Shown in pieces: positions 1 to 8,077 of a DNA stretch of 64,000 nucleotides (within the stretch, counting starts at the first letter, position 1; each line of letters starts with the position of its first letter). Source of the stretch: Arcicella lustrica (GTDB lineage: Bacteria; Bacteroidota; Bacteroidia; Cytophagales; Spirosomataceae); the NCBI RefSeq assembly GCF_034930985.1, contig NZ_JAYGIM010000009.1, positions 124,001 through 188,000 of the forward strand, in the 5' to 3' direction. Made by a program: the position numbers and the translations under genes. The notes beneath the pieces were generated by a model, which worked only from the letters and a program-made list of their open reading frames with translations, was not told where the DNA came from and searched no databases.

Positions 1-213
1 GATTTGCTGTTCTCCCGAAAAAGTTGGGTTGTCCCACAACTTAGCTTGAATAATTTGGGCTTTAGAGGCTTCGATATTATACTTTTGAGCCAGTAAAAGT
101 GCGTTGTTTTTTAAGAAAATTGCCTCTACATCGTTTAAAGCAAGTTTCAAAGTATCCTGCGAGAATGTCTTGAAGCAAGTCAAAGACAGCAGAATAATCC
201 ATAAACGTTTCAT
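1..213 (-). CDS. TolC-family outer membrane efflux protein, N-terminal part (cut by window edge)
   Basis: The frame opens with an ATG at 213 and runs off the left edge, giving 71 residues. It starts with a Sec signal peptide (MKRLWIILLSLTCFKTFSQ) followed by a segment containing TLKLALNDVEAIFLKNN and IIQAKLWDNP. These resemble the first helices of CusC/CzcC-type outer membrane factors, which form the exit channel of RND metal or drug efflux pumps. The rest of the gene and any RND partners lie outside the window, so the substrate cannot be told. The next gene on the same strand is the small secreted protein at 383-754, about 170 bp upstream. Confidence 0.7.
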   Translation of the reverse strand, partial: MKRLWIILLSLTCFKTFSQDTLKLALNDVEAIFLKNNALLLAQKYNIEASKAQIIQAKLWDNPTFSGEQQI

Positions 214-382
214 TTTAGTGATATTATAATGAGAGAAAAAGAGAATACAACACAGTATTGTGCATTAGAAGTACATTTAGCTTCTAATAAAATTGATAAA
301 ATAATACGCATAAGATTAGGCAAGACAGTAATTAGACTATCCTACAAAATCATTATATTATTTTTAAAATAAAGGAAGGAAA

Positions 383-754
383 TCAAAGACGAAGTACTCT
401 GATTTGTAAATATATTTTAGGAAGATAATTGAGTATTAATTGATGGCTGAATACATAGTTTTCACTGATGTGATTAATGTAAACATGATGTGCATCTTTA
501 CTTGTTTTCGAGAACCATAAGGTGTAAAAATCTTCATCATCATTATCATCAGATTCCTCAGAATTAAAATGATTAGTGGCTACAAAATCATCAACTACAT
601 CTGGAGAATCAGAATGTGTACTTCGGGTAGGAAGTTTAAATTTAGTAACTTTTGAAGAACTAGCTTGTTGGAATTCCTTAGAACATAAAATTCCCTTTAA
701 TCCTAAACTTAGGAAAATAAAGGGAATTAGATATTTGATGAATTTAAATTTCAC
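383..754 (-). CDS. small secreted hypothetical protein, acidic and His-containing
   Basis: A 123-residue protein with an N-terminal hydrophobic stretch (about residues 6-24) that looks like a signal peptide. A Ser/Asp/Glu-rich middle follows, with several His residues (THSDSPDVVDD, EESDDNDDEDF), and then a C-terminal half without a recognisable motif. I do not recognise the family. It lies between infC and the TolC-family gene, all on the minus strand. A small acidic, His-containing exported protein beside an efflux channel might bind metal, but this is only a guess from context. A perfect 11-bp inverted repeat lies inside its signal-peptide codons (689-728). It may be a real gene, but the evidence is limited to length, signal peptide and lack of overlap. 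Confidence 0.5.
   Translation of the reverse strand: MKFKFIKYLIPFIFLSLGLKGILCSKEFQQASSSKVTKFKLPTRSTHSDSPDVVDDFVATNHFNSEESDDNDDEDFYTLWFSKTSKDAHHVYINHISENYVFSHQLILNYLPKIYLQIRVLRL
689..728 (-). terminator. possible hairpin downstream of infC, inside the next ORF
   Basis: AATTCCCTTTA (689-699) is repeated inverted at 718-728 with an 18-nt loop that holds its own small inverted repeat (CCTAAACTTAGG). On the minus strand it follows the infC stop by about 75 nt and falls inside the signal-peptide codons of the 383-754 gene. It could attenuate read-through or sit near the start of the small gene's mRNA. There is no clear U-tract, so terminator function is uncertain. Confidence 0.3.
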
Positions 755-802
755 AAGATGTAAGCGGTACTTAATTGAGTTTGTAACGCCTATTGGTCAA
801 TT

Positions 803-1363
803 TTATTTCTTCTTTTCTTTTGGAGAAAACATAATTGACATTCTTTTTCCTTCTAAACGAGGTAGTTCATCGGCTTTTCCTACTTCTTCCAAACCTTTTG
901 CAAAGTTTAGTAATAAGATTTCTCCTCTTTCTTTGAATACGATTGAACGACCAACAAAGTGTACATAAGCTTTTACTTTTGCACCTTCTTTCAAGAAGTT
1001 GATGGCATGTTTTAATTTGAAATTAAAATCGTGGTCATCAGTATTAGGCGAGAAACGAATTTCTTTCAATACTGTTTTTGCAGCGTTTGCTTTAATTTCT
1101 TTTTGTTTTTTCTTTTGTTCGTATTTGAACTTAGCGTAATCTGTAACACGACAAACGGGAGGATCTGCTTTTGGTGAGATTTCTACCAAATCCAAACCTT
1201 GCTGAACAGCGATAGCCAAGGCTTGCTTTATGTCCATGATGCCTTGCTCAACGTTTTCACCAACTAAACGTACATTTTGTACTCCTTTGATGAGACCATT
1301 TATTCTGTAAGGCTCTTCTTCTCTACGATTATTTCTAAAATTGTTATTCGGGCGTAACGCCAT
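803..1363 (-). CDS. infC: translation initiation factor IF-3
   Basis: IF-3 binds the 30S subunit, blocks early joining of 50S and checks the initiator tRNA and start codon. The protein has the N-domain (NGLIKGVQNVRLVGENVEQGIM, DLVEISPKADPPVCRVTDY), the Lys-rich linker (KFKYEQKKKQKEIKAN) and the C-domain (LKEIRFSPNTDDHDF, GRSIVFKERGE). The open frame extends to 1396, but the extra 11 codons are not IF-3-like. I choose the internal ATG at 1363 (MALRPNNN), which gives 186 residues, a normal length with a basic Asn/Arg-rich start. thrS lies upstream on the same strand, about 180 bp away, as in the usual thrS-infC pair, but rpmI and rplT are not downstream (see 5004-5663). Confidence 0.95.
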   Translation of the reverse strand: MALRPNNNFRNNRREEEPYRINGLIKGVQNVRLVGENVEQGIMDIKQALAIAVQQGLDLVEISPKADPPVCRVTDYAKFKYEQKKKQKEIKANAAKTVLKEIRFSPNTDDHDFNFKLKHAINFLKEGAKVKAYVHFVGRSIVFKERGEILLLNFAKGLEEVGKADELPRLEGKRMSIMFSPKEKKK

Positions 1364-1540
1364 ATTATCTAAATGATTTGTTTTAAAATGATACAATAGC
1401 AGGTTTGAGAACTCAAAATTGAACTGCCAATGCTAATTTAACGGAAAATTCGTATAAAAGGTTACAAATTAACCCTTTAATTACGAATCTTCCGAAAGCT
1501 AATTCAAAAAATAAAAAAATGCAAGTTTAATTTTTAGTTC

Positions 1541-3487
1541 TTATTCCTTGAATCGTACAATATTTTTATTTATTTCTCCTTGCATGAGGCTAATAAACTG
1601 GTCGATTGGCATCATTCCTAAATCACCTTCACCTTTTTTGCGGACAGAAACCATCCCTTGTTCCGATTCTTTTTCACCAACAATCAGCATGAATGGTAAT
1701 TTATTAACTTCTGCATCACGGATTTTACGACCAATCTTTTCATCTCTATGGTCAATATAGCCACGCAAATCGTTTTCTTGCAAACGTAAGAAAATTTCAT
1801 TGGCATAGTCCTCGTATTTTTCAGAGATGGGCAATACTGCCAATTGCTCTGGTGATAACCAAAGAGGGAAGTTTCCAGCAGTGTTTTCAATTAAAATTGC
1901 TACAAAACGTTCTAATGAACCAAATGGTGCTCTGTGAATCATCACTGGGCGGTGTTTTTGGTTGTCTGAACCTGTATATTCTAATTCAAAACGTTGTGGT
2001 AATTGATAATCGACTTGAATTGTACCTAACTGCCATTTACGTCCTAAAGCATCTTTTACCATGAAGTCTAATTTCGGACCATAGAATGCAGCTTCGCCTA
2101 ATTCTACTACCGTTGGTAAACCTTTTGCAGCCGCAGATTTGATGATGGCAGCTTCGGCTTTATCCCAATCTTCGTCTTTACCGATGTACTTTTCTTTATT
2201 TTCTGGGTCACGTAATGAAATTTGTGCCGAGTAATTATCAAAACCTAAAGCTTTGAATACATACAAAACCAAATCAATTACTTTCATGAACTCGTCTTCT
2301 ACTTGATCTGGACGACAGAAAATATGTGCATCATCTTGCGTAAAGCCACGAACACGAGTTAAACCATGTAATTCTCCAGATTGTTCGTAACGATAAACAG
2401 TTCCAAATTCTGCTAAACGCAAAGGCAAATCTCTGTAACTACGAGGTTTTGTCTTATAAATTTCACAGTGATGAGGGCAGTTCATTGGTTTCAAGAAAAA
2501 TTCTTCACCTTCATCTGGAGTAAGAATGGGTTGGAATGAATCCGCACCATACTTCGCATAGTGCCCCGAAGTAATATATAATTCTTTAGAAGCAATATGT
2601 GGCGTAATTACGGGCGAATAACCTGCACGCACTTGGGCTCTACGCAAGAAATTCTCTAAACGTTCACGTAACATTGTGCCTTTTGGTAACCACAAAGGTA
2701 AACCCATACCTACTTTTTCAGAAAAAGCGAAAAGTTCTAATTCTTTTCCCAATTTACGGTGGTCACGTCGTTTGGCTTCTTCTAATAATGTTAAGTATTC
2801 TTCTAATTCTTTTTGTTTAGGGAAAGTAACCGCATAAACACGTGTCATTTGTTTACGAGAAGTATCACCTCTCCAATAGGCACCTGCTACCGACATTAAC
2901 TTTACCGCTTTGATAAAACCAGTGTTCGGAATGTGTGGCCCACGGCATAAATCTGTAAAATTCCCTTGCTGATAAAAAGTGATTGAACCATCTTCCAAAC
3001 CTTCTAACAATTCAAGTTTGTATTCATCGCCTTTTTCAGTGAAGTATTGAATGGCATCAGCCTTAGAAACTTCATAACGTTGATATTGGTTTTTCTGACG
3101 AGCCAATTCCAACATTTTATCTTCAATTTTCTTAAACTCATCAGCACTAAGTGCTTTTTCACCCATGTCAATATCGTAATAAAAACCAGTTTCGATGGCT
3201 GGCCCGATACCGAATTTTGTTCTAGGGTGTAAGGCTTCGATTGCCTCGGCTAATAAGTGCGCTGAGGAATGCCAGAAAGTAGATTTACCATCGGCATCAT
3301 TCCATGTCAGTAATTGAAAATCGCAGTCATCATTGATAGGCAAAGAAGCATCAACTACTTTACCATTTACTTTTGCTGCTAAAACATTTCTGGCTAATCC
3401 TTCTGAAATGCTGAGGGCAATGTCCATCCCAGTTGTTCCCTGAGCATACTCTCTGACATTACCGTCGGGTAATTTAATTTTAATCAT
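1541..3487 (-). CDS. thrS: threonyl-tRNA synthetase
   Basis: Class II synthetase that charges tRNA-Thr. The 648 residues show the full bacterial order. A TGS domain covers about 1-62. The editing domain has HSSAH at 73-77 and CRGPH at 181-185, the Cys/His set that removes mischarged Ser. The catalytic core has Zn-binding Cys337 (KPMNCPHHCE) and His388 (GFTQDDAHIF), motif 2 around YRYEQSGELHGLTRVRGF, and motif 3 with the third Zn ligand in MIHRAPFGSLERF. A C-terminal anticodon-binding domain follows (ISEKYEDYANEI to the end). The length is standard. The start MIKIKLPDGN fits the TGS fold. No T-box or other leader was recognised in the 168 bp upstream. It precedes infC on the same strand. Confidence 0.97.
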   Translation of the reverse strand: MIKIKLPDGNVREYAQGTTGMDIALSISEGLARNVLAAKVNGKVVDASLPINDDCDFQLLTWNDADGKSTFWHSSAHLLAEAIEALHPRTKFGIGPAIETGFYYDIDMGEKALSADEFKKIEDKMLELARQKNQYQRYEVSKADAIQYFTEKGDEYKLELLEGLEDGSITFYQQGNFTDLCRGPHIPNTGFIKAVKLMSVAGAYWRGDTSRKQMTRVYAVTFPKQKELEEYLTLLEEAKRRDHRKLGKELELFAFSEKVGMGLPLWLPKGTMLRERLENFLRRAQVRAGYSPVITPHIASKELYITSGHYAKYGADSFQPILTPDEGEEFFLKPMNCPHHCEIYKTKPRSYRDLPLRLAEFGTVYRYEQSGELHGLTRVRGFTQDDAHIFCRPDQVEDEFMKVIDLVLYVFKALGFDNYSAQISLRDPENKEKYIGKDEDWDKAEAAIIKSAAAKGLPTVVELGEAAFYGPKLDFMVKDALGRKWQLGTIQVDYQLPQRFELEYTGSDNQKHRPVMIHRAPFGSLERFVAILIENTAGNFPLWLSPEQLAVLPISEKYEDYANEIFLRLQENDLRGYIDHRDEKIGRKIRDAEVNKLPFMLIVGEKESEQGMVSVRKKGEGDLGMMPIDQFISLMQGEINKNIVRFKE

Positions 3488-3655
3488 GGGGTTTGTGTTT
3501 GTTTTGAGCCTTGTTTTGGAAGAAAATGTTCTACAAATAACATTTCTCGTCAGAACTGAATCTCAAACGGCTTGTTTTAATTATGTTGAGTAATATTTTG
3601 GCAATATTGGGTCAAAAGTATCTCTTTCATCTACAAAATACAAGATAATGTATTT

Positions 3656-4828
3656 TTAGTTATTCAGAATTCCTTTGGGTTTTAATGGTCGAATACTGGT
3701 TGTATCAACTTTTCTAGCGGGTGTTTCAAAGCTTGGATAAGAAGTTGTGTCAAACTTTGTATCTAAATCTGTTGGATAAGCACCATACTTTTGTTTGTGT
3801 TGTGTTCTATATACTCCGTTCAATGCTCTGTAATCTTGACTATTGCTGGCTAATAATTCACTATAATAAGTTTCTGCTTTGGCAAAATTGCCAGTATATT
3901 CTAAACATTGAGCATATAAAAATTTTACTTCTGGATATTTTGCATTTTGATGAAATGCTTTTTCAATAAATGGAAGGGCAAAACGATAAGCTCTTGATTT
4001 AAAGTAAATCATTCCTGTGTTAAAATTAGCTTCAATCAATGAACTATCTAATGTGATTGCTTTATTATAACAAAGAATGGCGCTATCTAATTTCCAAGAT
4101 TTTTGATAAGTATTTCCTTTCTGTAAAAATAAGTTTCCGTTTTTAGGATGAAACCTTAAGCCTTTGTTGGCATAAAGTAAAGCCAAATCATATTCACGAA
4201 GGTTTGTGTGAATTTGAGCCAATTTCAAGTAAACAGGTAAAAAGCTAGGTTTCAAACTTAATGTTTGCTGAAAATATCCTAAAGCAGTAGCCGTATCAGC
4301 CATTTTGGCTGAAATTTCTCCTTGTACAAAATATGTTTCACCATTATTGGGAGAAATTTGTAAGGACTTTCTTAAATAAGCTTTCGCCTTCTCAAACATA
4401 TTTAATTGCTGATACAAATCGCCTAAAAGCGTATAAAGTTCTGGCGATTCAGCATTCAATACTTCTGCTTTGGATGCTGCTTCAAGAGCCAACCCCGGTT
4501 GATTGGATGCCCTAAGAATCAGCGCTTTTGCTTGAAAATAAGTACCAACGTTGGGTTTGATACTGATTGCAGTATTGATGTCGTCGAGGGCGTCACTTAT
4601 TTTTTCATTTTCCAAATAGAGTAATGAACGCTTATAATAGTTTTCTGAACTACTTGGCGATGCTTCAATAGCATCTGTTAAAAAAGCAATGGCGGCTTCC
4701 CTACGAGCTTTTTCTGTTACTTCTGGAACTGGAGGAATGTTGATTCCTTTTTTTGATTCAGAAATACAGGCACTTACTAACAATAAAATAGATAGAAAAT
4801 AAAGAGATATGTTTCGATTTTTTTTCAT
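3656..4828 (-). CDS. TPR-repeat lipoprotein
   Basis: A 390-residue protein with a lipoprotein signal (hydrophobic core, then LLVSAC with the lipidated Cys at about residue 21) followed by roughly eight tetratricopeptide repeats to about residue 335. Typical repeat pieces are SSENYYKRSLLYLENEKISDALDDI, PELYTLLGDLYQQLNMFEKAKAYLRKS-type helices, and AILCYNKAITLDSS. The last 50 residues are Lys/Pro/Thr-rich and probably disordered. TPRs bind other proteins, so this is likely an envelope scaffold; the partner is unknown. It sits alone between thrS and rpmI, separating the two arms of the translation cluster. A -7-like TAAGTTTG element (minus strand, 4841-4848) lies just upstream of the start. Confidence 0.85.
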   Translation of the reverse strand: MKKNRNISLYFLSILLLVSACISESKKGINIPPVPEVTEKARREAAIAFLTDAIEASPSSSENYYKRSLLYLENEKISDALDDINTAISIKPNVGTYFQAKALILRASNQPGLALEAASKAEVLNAESPELYTLLGDLYQQLNMFEKAKAYLRKSLQISPNNGETYFVQGEISAKMADTATALGYFQQTLSLKPSFLPVYLKLAQIHTNLREYDLALLYANKGLRFHPKNGNLFLQKGNTYQKSWKLDSAILCYNKAITLDSSLIEANFNTGMIYFKSRAYRFALPFIEKAFHQNAKYPEVKFLYAQCLEYTGNFAKAETYYSELLASNSQDYRALNGVYRTQHKQKYGAYPTDLDTKFDTTSYPSFETPARKVDTTSIRPLKPKGILNN

Positions 4829-4840
4829 TAATCAAAATTA

Positions 4841-4848
4841 CAAACTTA
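4841..4848 (-). promoter_or_regulatory. candidate -7 element for the TPR lipoprotein
   Basis: Reads TAAGTTTG on the minus strand, matching the Bacteroidota -7 consensus TAnnTTTG, 12 nt before the ATG at 4828. No good -33 TTG was found at the usual distance. Confidence 0.35.
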
Positions 4849-4947
4849 GGCTTTGAATTTATACCTTAAATGATAAAATCTTTCAAATAAAATACTCTCA
4901 TGCTTCATTTTATTTGAATTAGGAGTATGGTCTATCATATTTTTCCG

Positions 4948-4955
4948 TATCTTTG
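4948..4955 (+). promoter_or_regulatory. candidate -7 element for rpmI-rplT
   Basis: TATCTTTG fits TAnnTTTG exactly and is followed by a leader of about 45 nt before the rpmI ATG. No convincing -33 element was seen. Position and match suit a strong ribosomal-protein promoter. Confidence 0.5.
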
Positions 4956-5003
4956 CAACCTATTTTACAAAAAATATATTTTTCATTTAAAACGTTTAAT
5001 AAA

Positions 5004-5198
5004 ATGCCAAAAATTAAAACCAAATCTGGAGCGAAAAAACGCTTTAAGGTTACAGGATCAGGCAAAATCAAGCGTAAGCACGCTTTCCACAGCCACATTC
5101 TTACAAAAAAATCTACTAAACGTAAGCGTAATTTAGTTCACGATACATTAGTAAGTTCAGCTGACATGGACAGAGTAACGTTGATGTTAGTATTGTAA
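5004..5198 (+). CDS. rpmI: 50S ribosomal protein L35
   Basis: 64 residues, very basic, with the family signature near the start (MPKIKTKSGAKKRFKVTGSG) and the KHAFHSHILTKKSTKRKR stretch. The frame is open further upstream to 4953, but L35 begins at MPKIK, so the ATG at 5004 is chosen. L35 is a late-assembling 50S protein. rplT follows 120 bp downstream, and both are probably co-transcribed from the element at 4948. Normally this pair follows infC on the same strand; here it lies on the opposite strand, beyond thrS and a TPR gene. Confidence 0.96.
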   Translation: MPKIKTKSGAKKRFKVTGSGKIKRKHAFHSHILTKKSTKRKRNLVHDTLVSSADMDRVTLMLVL

Positions 5199-5318
5199 TT
5201 CCCGTTTCTTGCGATTTATTCAATTGAAACAAATTAAAATTTAGTTATTGTTCAACCAGAAAATTGGCTCATTAAGTGTTAAGCATTAACCGCCATATTT
5301 CAAAAAACAACCAAGATT

Positions 5319-5663
5319 ATGCCACGTAGCGTCAATCACGTAGCGTCGAGAGCAAGACGTAAAAAGGTGCTCAAATTAGCTAAAGGTTTTTACGGAAGAG
5401 GTAAAAACGTTTGGACGGTAGCGAAGAACAAAATTGAAAAAGGTCTTCAATATGCTTACCGTGACCGTAAGGTTAAGAAAAGAGATTTCCGTGCTTTATG
5501 GATTCAGCGTATTAATGCTGCTGCACGTCAAGAAGGTTTATCTTACTCAGCTTTAATGGGTAAATTAAACAAACAAGGTATCGAGTTAAACAGAAAAGTA
5601 TTAGCTGACTTAGCAATGAACCACCCAGAGGCGTTCAAAGCGGTAGTAGCGAAAGTAAAATAG
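5319..5663 (+). CDS. rplT: 50S ribosomal protein L20
   Basis: 114 residues, the standard length, beginning MPRSVNHVASRARRKKVLK with the long basic N-terminal helix that threads into 23S rRNA. The conserved GFYGRGKNVWTVAKN and FRALWIQRINAAAR blocks follow. L20 is needed for early 50S assembly and in several phyla represses its own operon. I do not see a clear L20-binding leader here. The gene ends 7 bp before a strong hairpin terminator. Confidence 0.97.
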   Translation: MPRSVNHVASRARRKKVLKLAKGFYGRGKNVWTVAKNKIEKGLQYAYRDRKVKKRDFRALWIQRINAAARQEGLSYSALMGKLNKQGIELNRKVLADLAMNHPEAFKAVVAKVK

Positions 5664-5670
5664 AAAGATT

Positions 5671-5699
5671 AGAGCGATTCACTGAATCGCTCTTTTTTT
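5671..5699 (+). terminator. rho-independent terminator after rplT
   Basis: Stem AGAGCGATT / AATCGCTCT with a 5-nt loop and a following T7 run. It separates rplT from the convergent NuiA-like gene. Confidence 0.9.
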
Positions 5700-5703
5700 G
5701 TTT

Positions 5704-6132
5704 CTATGTTTCTATCAAAATTGTTTTTACGCCAATCCATTTGTTTTCTTCATATATTCCAAACAGAAAAACGTCAATTTCTACTGCTCCGATTTTTAGT
5801 ACTTGTATGTCTGTTAATTTTTCAGTGAGTAATGCTTGTAATTTTATGGCATTGTCAACATACTTTTTTTCTTCTTCGCCAAACCAATCTTCTACTCTGG
5901 TTAATGGTTCGAAGAAATCTTCGATAGCAATCGCTTCAATTTCTTTGTCTGGTTCAATTCCATTAAACATTTTAAACTCTTGTACAGAAATACTTTCAGC
6001 AGTAGTGTATTCCATTTCAAAGTATTCAACAGCTTCGTCAGATTCACTTGGGTATCGTAAATCTTCAATTAGTGGTAGAATTTGTTCTTTCATAGTGTTC
6101 ACTTCGTTTTGATCTGTGCTTGTGTCGAGCAT
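5704..6132 (-). CDS. nuclease A inhibitor (NuiA)-like protein
   Basis: 142 residues resembling the NuiA family, whose Anabaena founder binds and blocks the sugar-nonspecific nuclease NucA. Family features seen are the N-terminal LRYPSESD block, the FF...DWFGEEE block (IEDFFEPLTRVEDWFGEEEK, about residues 73-92), the LTDIQVLKIGAVEIDVFLFG strand and the closing T.L.ET. The first Met may not be the true start: a second Met 14 codons in (MKEQILPL, from position 6090) matches family length better. In other bacteria the family is cytoplasmic. No NucA-type nuclease is found in this window, so the target is unknown. The gene converges on rplT and diverges from the DUF937 gene. Confidence 0.8.
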   Translation of the reverse strand: MLDTSTDQNEVNTMKEQILPLIEDLRYPSESDEAVEYFEMEYTTAESISVQEFKMFNGIEPDKEIEAIAIEDFFEPLTRVEDWFGEEEKKYVDNAIKLQALLTEKLTDIQVLKIGAVEIDVFLFGIYEENKWIGVKTILIET

Positions 6133-6242
6133 TGTATTGATTAATTTAGAATTTCCTGATTCTTTTTGAATAATTCTTGAAATTAGAAAAATCTGTCTAT
6201 ACTTTTACTCAAAATCATAAAAACTCACAAAAACAATTCCAG

Positions 6243-6770
6243 ATGTTAGAACAATTAATGGGTCTTATTCAAGACCATTCTCAACAAGCTATTGTAAAAA
6301 ATCCAGCTATACCAAACGAAAAAAATCAAGATGCGATGCAAACTATTATGAGTGCAGTAACTAATGGTTTGAAAGGTCAAGCACAAAATGGTGCTGGTGG
6401 TTTAGGAGCTTTAACAAGTTTATTAGGCGGACAAACGGGCTTAAATGCAAGTACTTTGATGTCGAACCCAATTGTAGCCAATATCGCACAACAAGCTATT
6501 ACAAGTTTAATGCAAAAATTTGGCTTAGATAAAACGGCGGCGGCTGGCATTGTATCACAGGTTTTACCAAATGTCATGAATTCTTTAATTACTAAAACCA
6601 ACGACCCAAACGATACTTCATTTAATTTGAATGATATTACTGGTGCTTTTGCTGATGGTCAGTTTGATATGAATGATGTAAAAAAAATTGCTGGCAAATT
6701 CATGAGTGGAAATTCAGGTGCAAGTGAAGGGATTGGTGGAATGTTAGGAGGATTGTTTGGCGGGAAATAA
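6243..6770 (+). CDS. DUF937-like protein
   Basis: A Gly/Ala/Gln-rich protein without a signal peptide. The frame opens at 6177, but I prefer the ATG at 6243 (MLEQLMGLIQDHS), which begins with the helix typical of the family and gives 175 residues. It has a Gly-rich middle (GAGGLGALTSLLGG), a helical region (QQAITSLMQKFGLDKTAAAGIVSQVLP) and a Gly-rich end (GGMLGGLFGGK). DUF937/YidB-like proteins have no firmly known role. The gene ends close to a hairpin terminator and is followed by the cysteine desulfurase on the same strand. Confidence 0.75.
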   Translation: MLEQLMGLIQDHSQQAIVKNPAIPNEKNQDAMQTIMSAVTNGLKGQAQNGAGGLGALTSLLGGQTGLNASTLMSNPIVANIAQQAITSLMQKFGLDKTAAAGIVSQVLPNVMNSLITKTNDPNDTSFNLNDITGAFADGQFDMNDVKKIAGKFMSGNSGASEGIGGMLGGLFGGK

Positions 6771-6795
6771 TTCCATAAGATTTTGTATCTTTCGG

Positions 6796-6821
6796 GGTAA
6801 GCTTTTGGCTTACCTTTTTTT
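6796..6821 (+). terminator. terminator after the DUF937 gene
   Basis: Stem GGTAAGC / GCTTACC with a 5-nt loop followed by T7. It lies only 4 bp before the ATG at 6825. A TATCTTTC -7-like word (6787-6794) immediately precedes the stem, so the hairpin could also form in the leader of the desulfurase mRNA. Confidence 0.75.
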
Positions 6822-6824
6822 GTT

Positions 6825-7973
6825 ATGAAATATCCAATTTACTTAGATTATAACGCTACTAGCCCTGTTGACCCACGGGTTTTAGAAGCCATGCTTCCAT
6901 ATTTTACTGAACATTTTGGGAATGCGGCTTCTCGTTCGCATTTATTGGGTTGGACTGCCAAAGATGCTGTTGAAACTGCTCGTGAACAAATTGCTGAATT
7001 ACTTCAAGCCAATGCTAAAGAAATCGTTTTTACAAGTGGAGCTACCGAAGCCAACAATTTGGCTTTGAAAGGAGTATTTGAAAGTACTTTCCCCCAAAAA
7101 AATCACATCATCACAGTTTTAACTGAGCATAAAGCAGTATTGGATGTTTGTTTACATCTTGAAAAACTCGGTGCTGAAATTACTTATTTACAACCTGATG
7201 AATTTGGTAGTGTAACGATTGAACAAATAGAAAATGCGATTCGTCCTGAAACTTTTTTGATTTCAATCATGTATGCCAATAATGAAATTGGTACAATTCA
7301 AGAGATTGAGGCAATTGGAACTTCAGCCCAAAAACACAAAATACTTTTCCATTCAGATGCCACTCAAGCAGTTGGAAAAGTACAGATTAATGTAAAATCT
7401 GCTAAGATTGATTTATTGAGTATGTCAGGACATAAACTTTATGGTCCAAAAGGCATTGGTGCTTTGTACATCAATCGAAACTTAAAGAATCAAGATTTGG
7501 TTGCTCAAATGGATGGCGGAAAACATGAAAGAGGTTTCCGTTCAGGTACTTTAAATGTGCCTGCTATCGTTGGTTTAGGCAAAGCTTGTGAAATTGCCGA
7601 TGCTGAATTATTGACTGAAAATACTGTTTTATTGAAACTAAGAGATTGTTTAGAACAAGGAATTTTATCACAAATAAAAGGAACTAAAGTAAATGGCAAT
7701 ACGAATAATCGTTTGCCAAACGTTACAAATATTTCTTTTGAAGGAGTAGATGGCGAATTATTACTTTCTTCGTTCCGTGATATTGCCGTTTCTAGCGGTT
7801 CAGCCTGTACTTCTGCTTCGGTGGAGCCTTCTCATGTTTTAAAAGCAATTGGTATTTCTGATAAATTAGCCTATTCTTCTATTCGTTTTAGTTTGGGAAG
7901 ATTTACCAATCAGGAAGAAATTGATTTTACAATAAAATATGTAAAAGAGGTGGTAGAGACATTGAGAGCTTAA
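6825..7973 (+). CDS. cysteine desulfurase, NifS/IscS class
   Basis: A PLP enzyme that takes sulfur from L-cysteine as a persulfide for Fe-S clusters, thiolated tRNA or molybdenum cofactor. The 382 residues match the class I length. Key residues are visible: His102 (TEHK), Asp178 (HSDATQ), the PLP lysine Lys204 (SMSGHKLYGPKG) and the active Cys328 in the flexible loop SSGSACTSASVEPSH, which is the class I arrangement. No iscU or iscA lies beside it; instead an XdhC gene follows 104 bp downstream on the same strand. In Rhodobacter capsulatus a NifS-type desulfurase (NifS4) delivers sulfur to Moco on XdhC, so this pair may do the same. General Fe-S or tRNA work remains possible. Confidence 0.93.
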   Translation: MKYPIYLDYNATSPVDPRVLEAMLPYFTEHFGNAASRSHLLGWTAKDAVETAREQIAELLQANAKEIVFTSGATEANNLALKGVFESTFPQKNHIITVLTEHKAVLDVCLHLEKLGAEITYLQPDEFGSVTIEQIENAIRPETFLISIMYANNEIGTIQEIEAIGTSAQKHKILFHSDATQAVGKVQINVKSAKIDLLSMSGHKLYGPKGIGALYINRNLKNQDLVAQMDGGKHERGFRSGTLNVPAIVGLGKACEIADAELLTENTVLLKLRDCLEQGILSQIKGTKVNGNTNNRLPNVTNISFEGVDGELLLSSFRDIAVSSGSACTSASVEPSHVLKAIGISDKLAYSSIRFSLGRFTNQEEIDFTIKYVKEVVETLRA

Positions 7974-8077
7974 ATAGCTCTAGGCGATAGACTGTATACT
8001 TTAAGCTAAAATAGTTAGATAGAAAATAAATCCGATAGCTGTAGACTGAATGCTAATAGCTATATTCTCAATGAACA
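7974..8077. repeat. degenerate 7-nt word repeat between nifS-like and xdhC-like genes
   Basis: The gap starts at the stop codon and ends at the next ATG. From 8034 it can be read as consecutive heptamers such as CGATAGC, TGTAGAC, TGAATGC, TAATAGC. The left part holds looser words of the same kind (GCGATAG, ACTGTAT). Same repeat style as in the leu cluster. Confidence 0.5.

Noticed and set aside
576..968. 130-codon plus-strand ORF
   Set aside because: It is antisense to the small secreted protein and infC, with no family signature.
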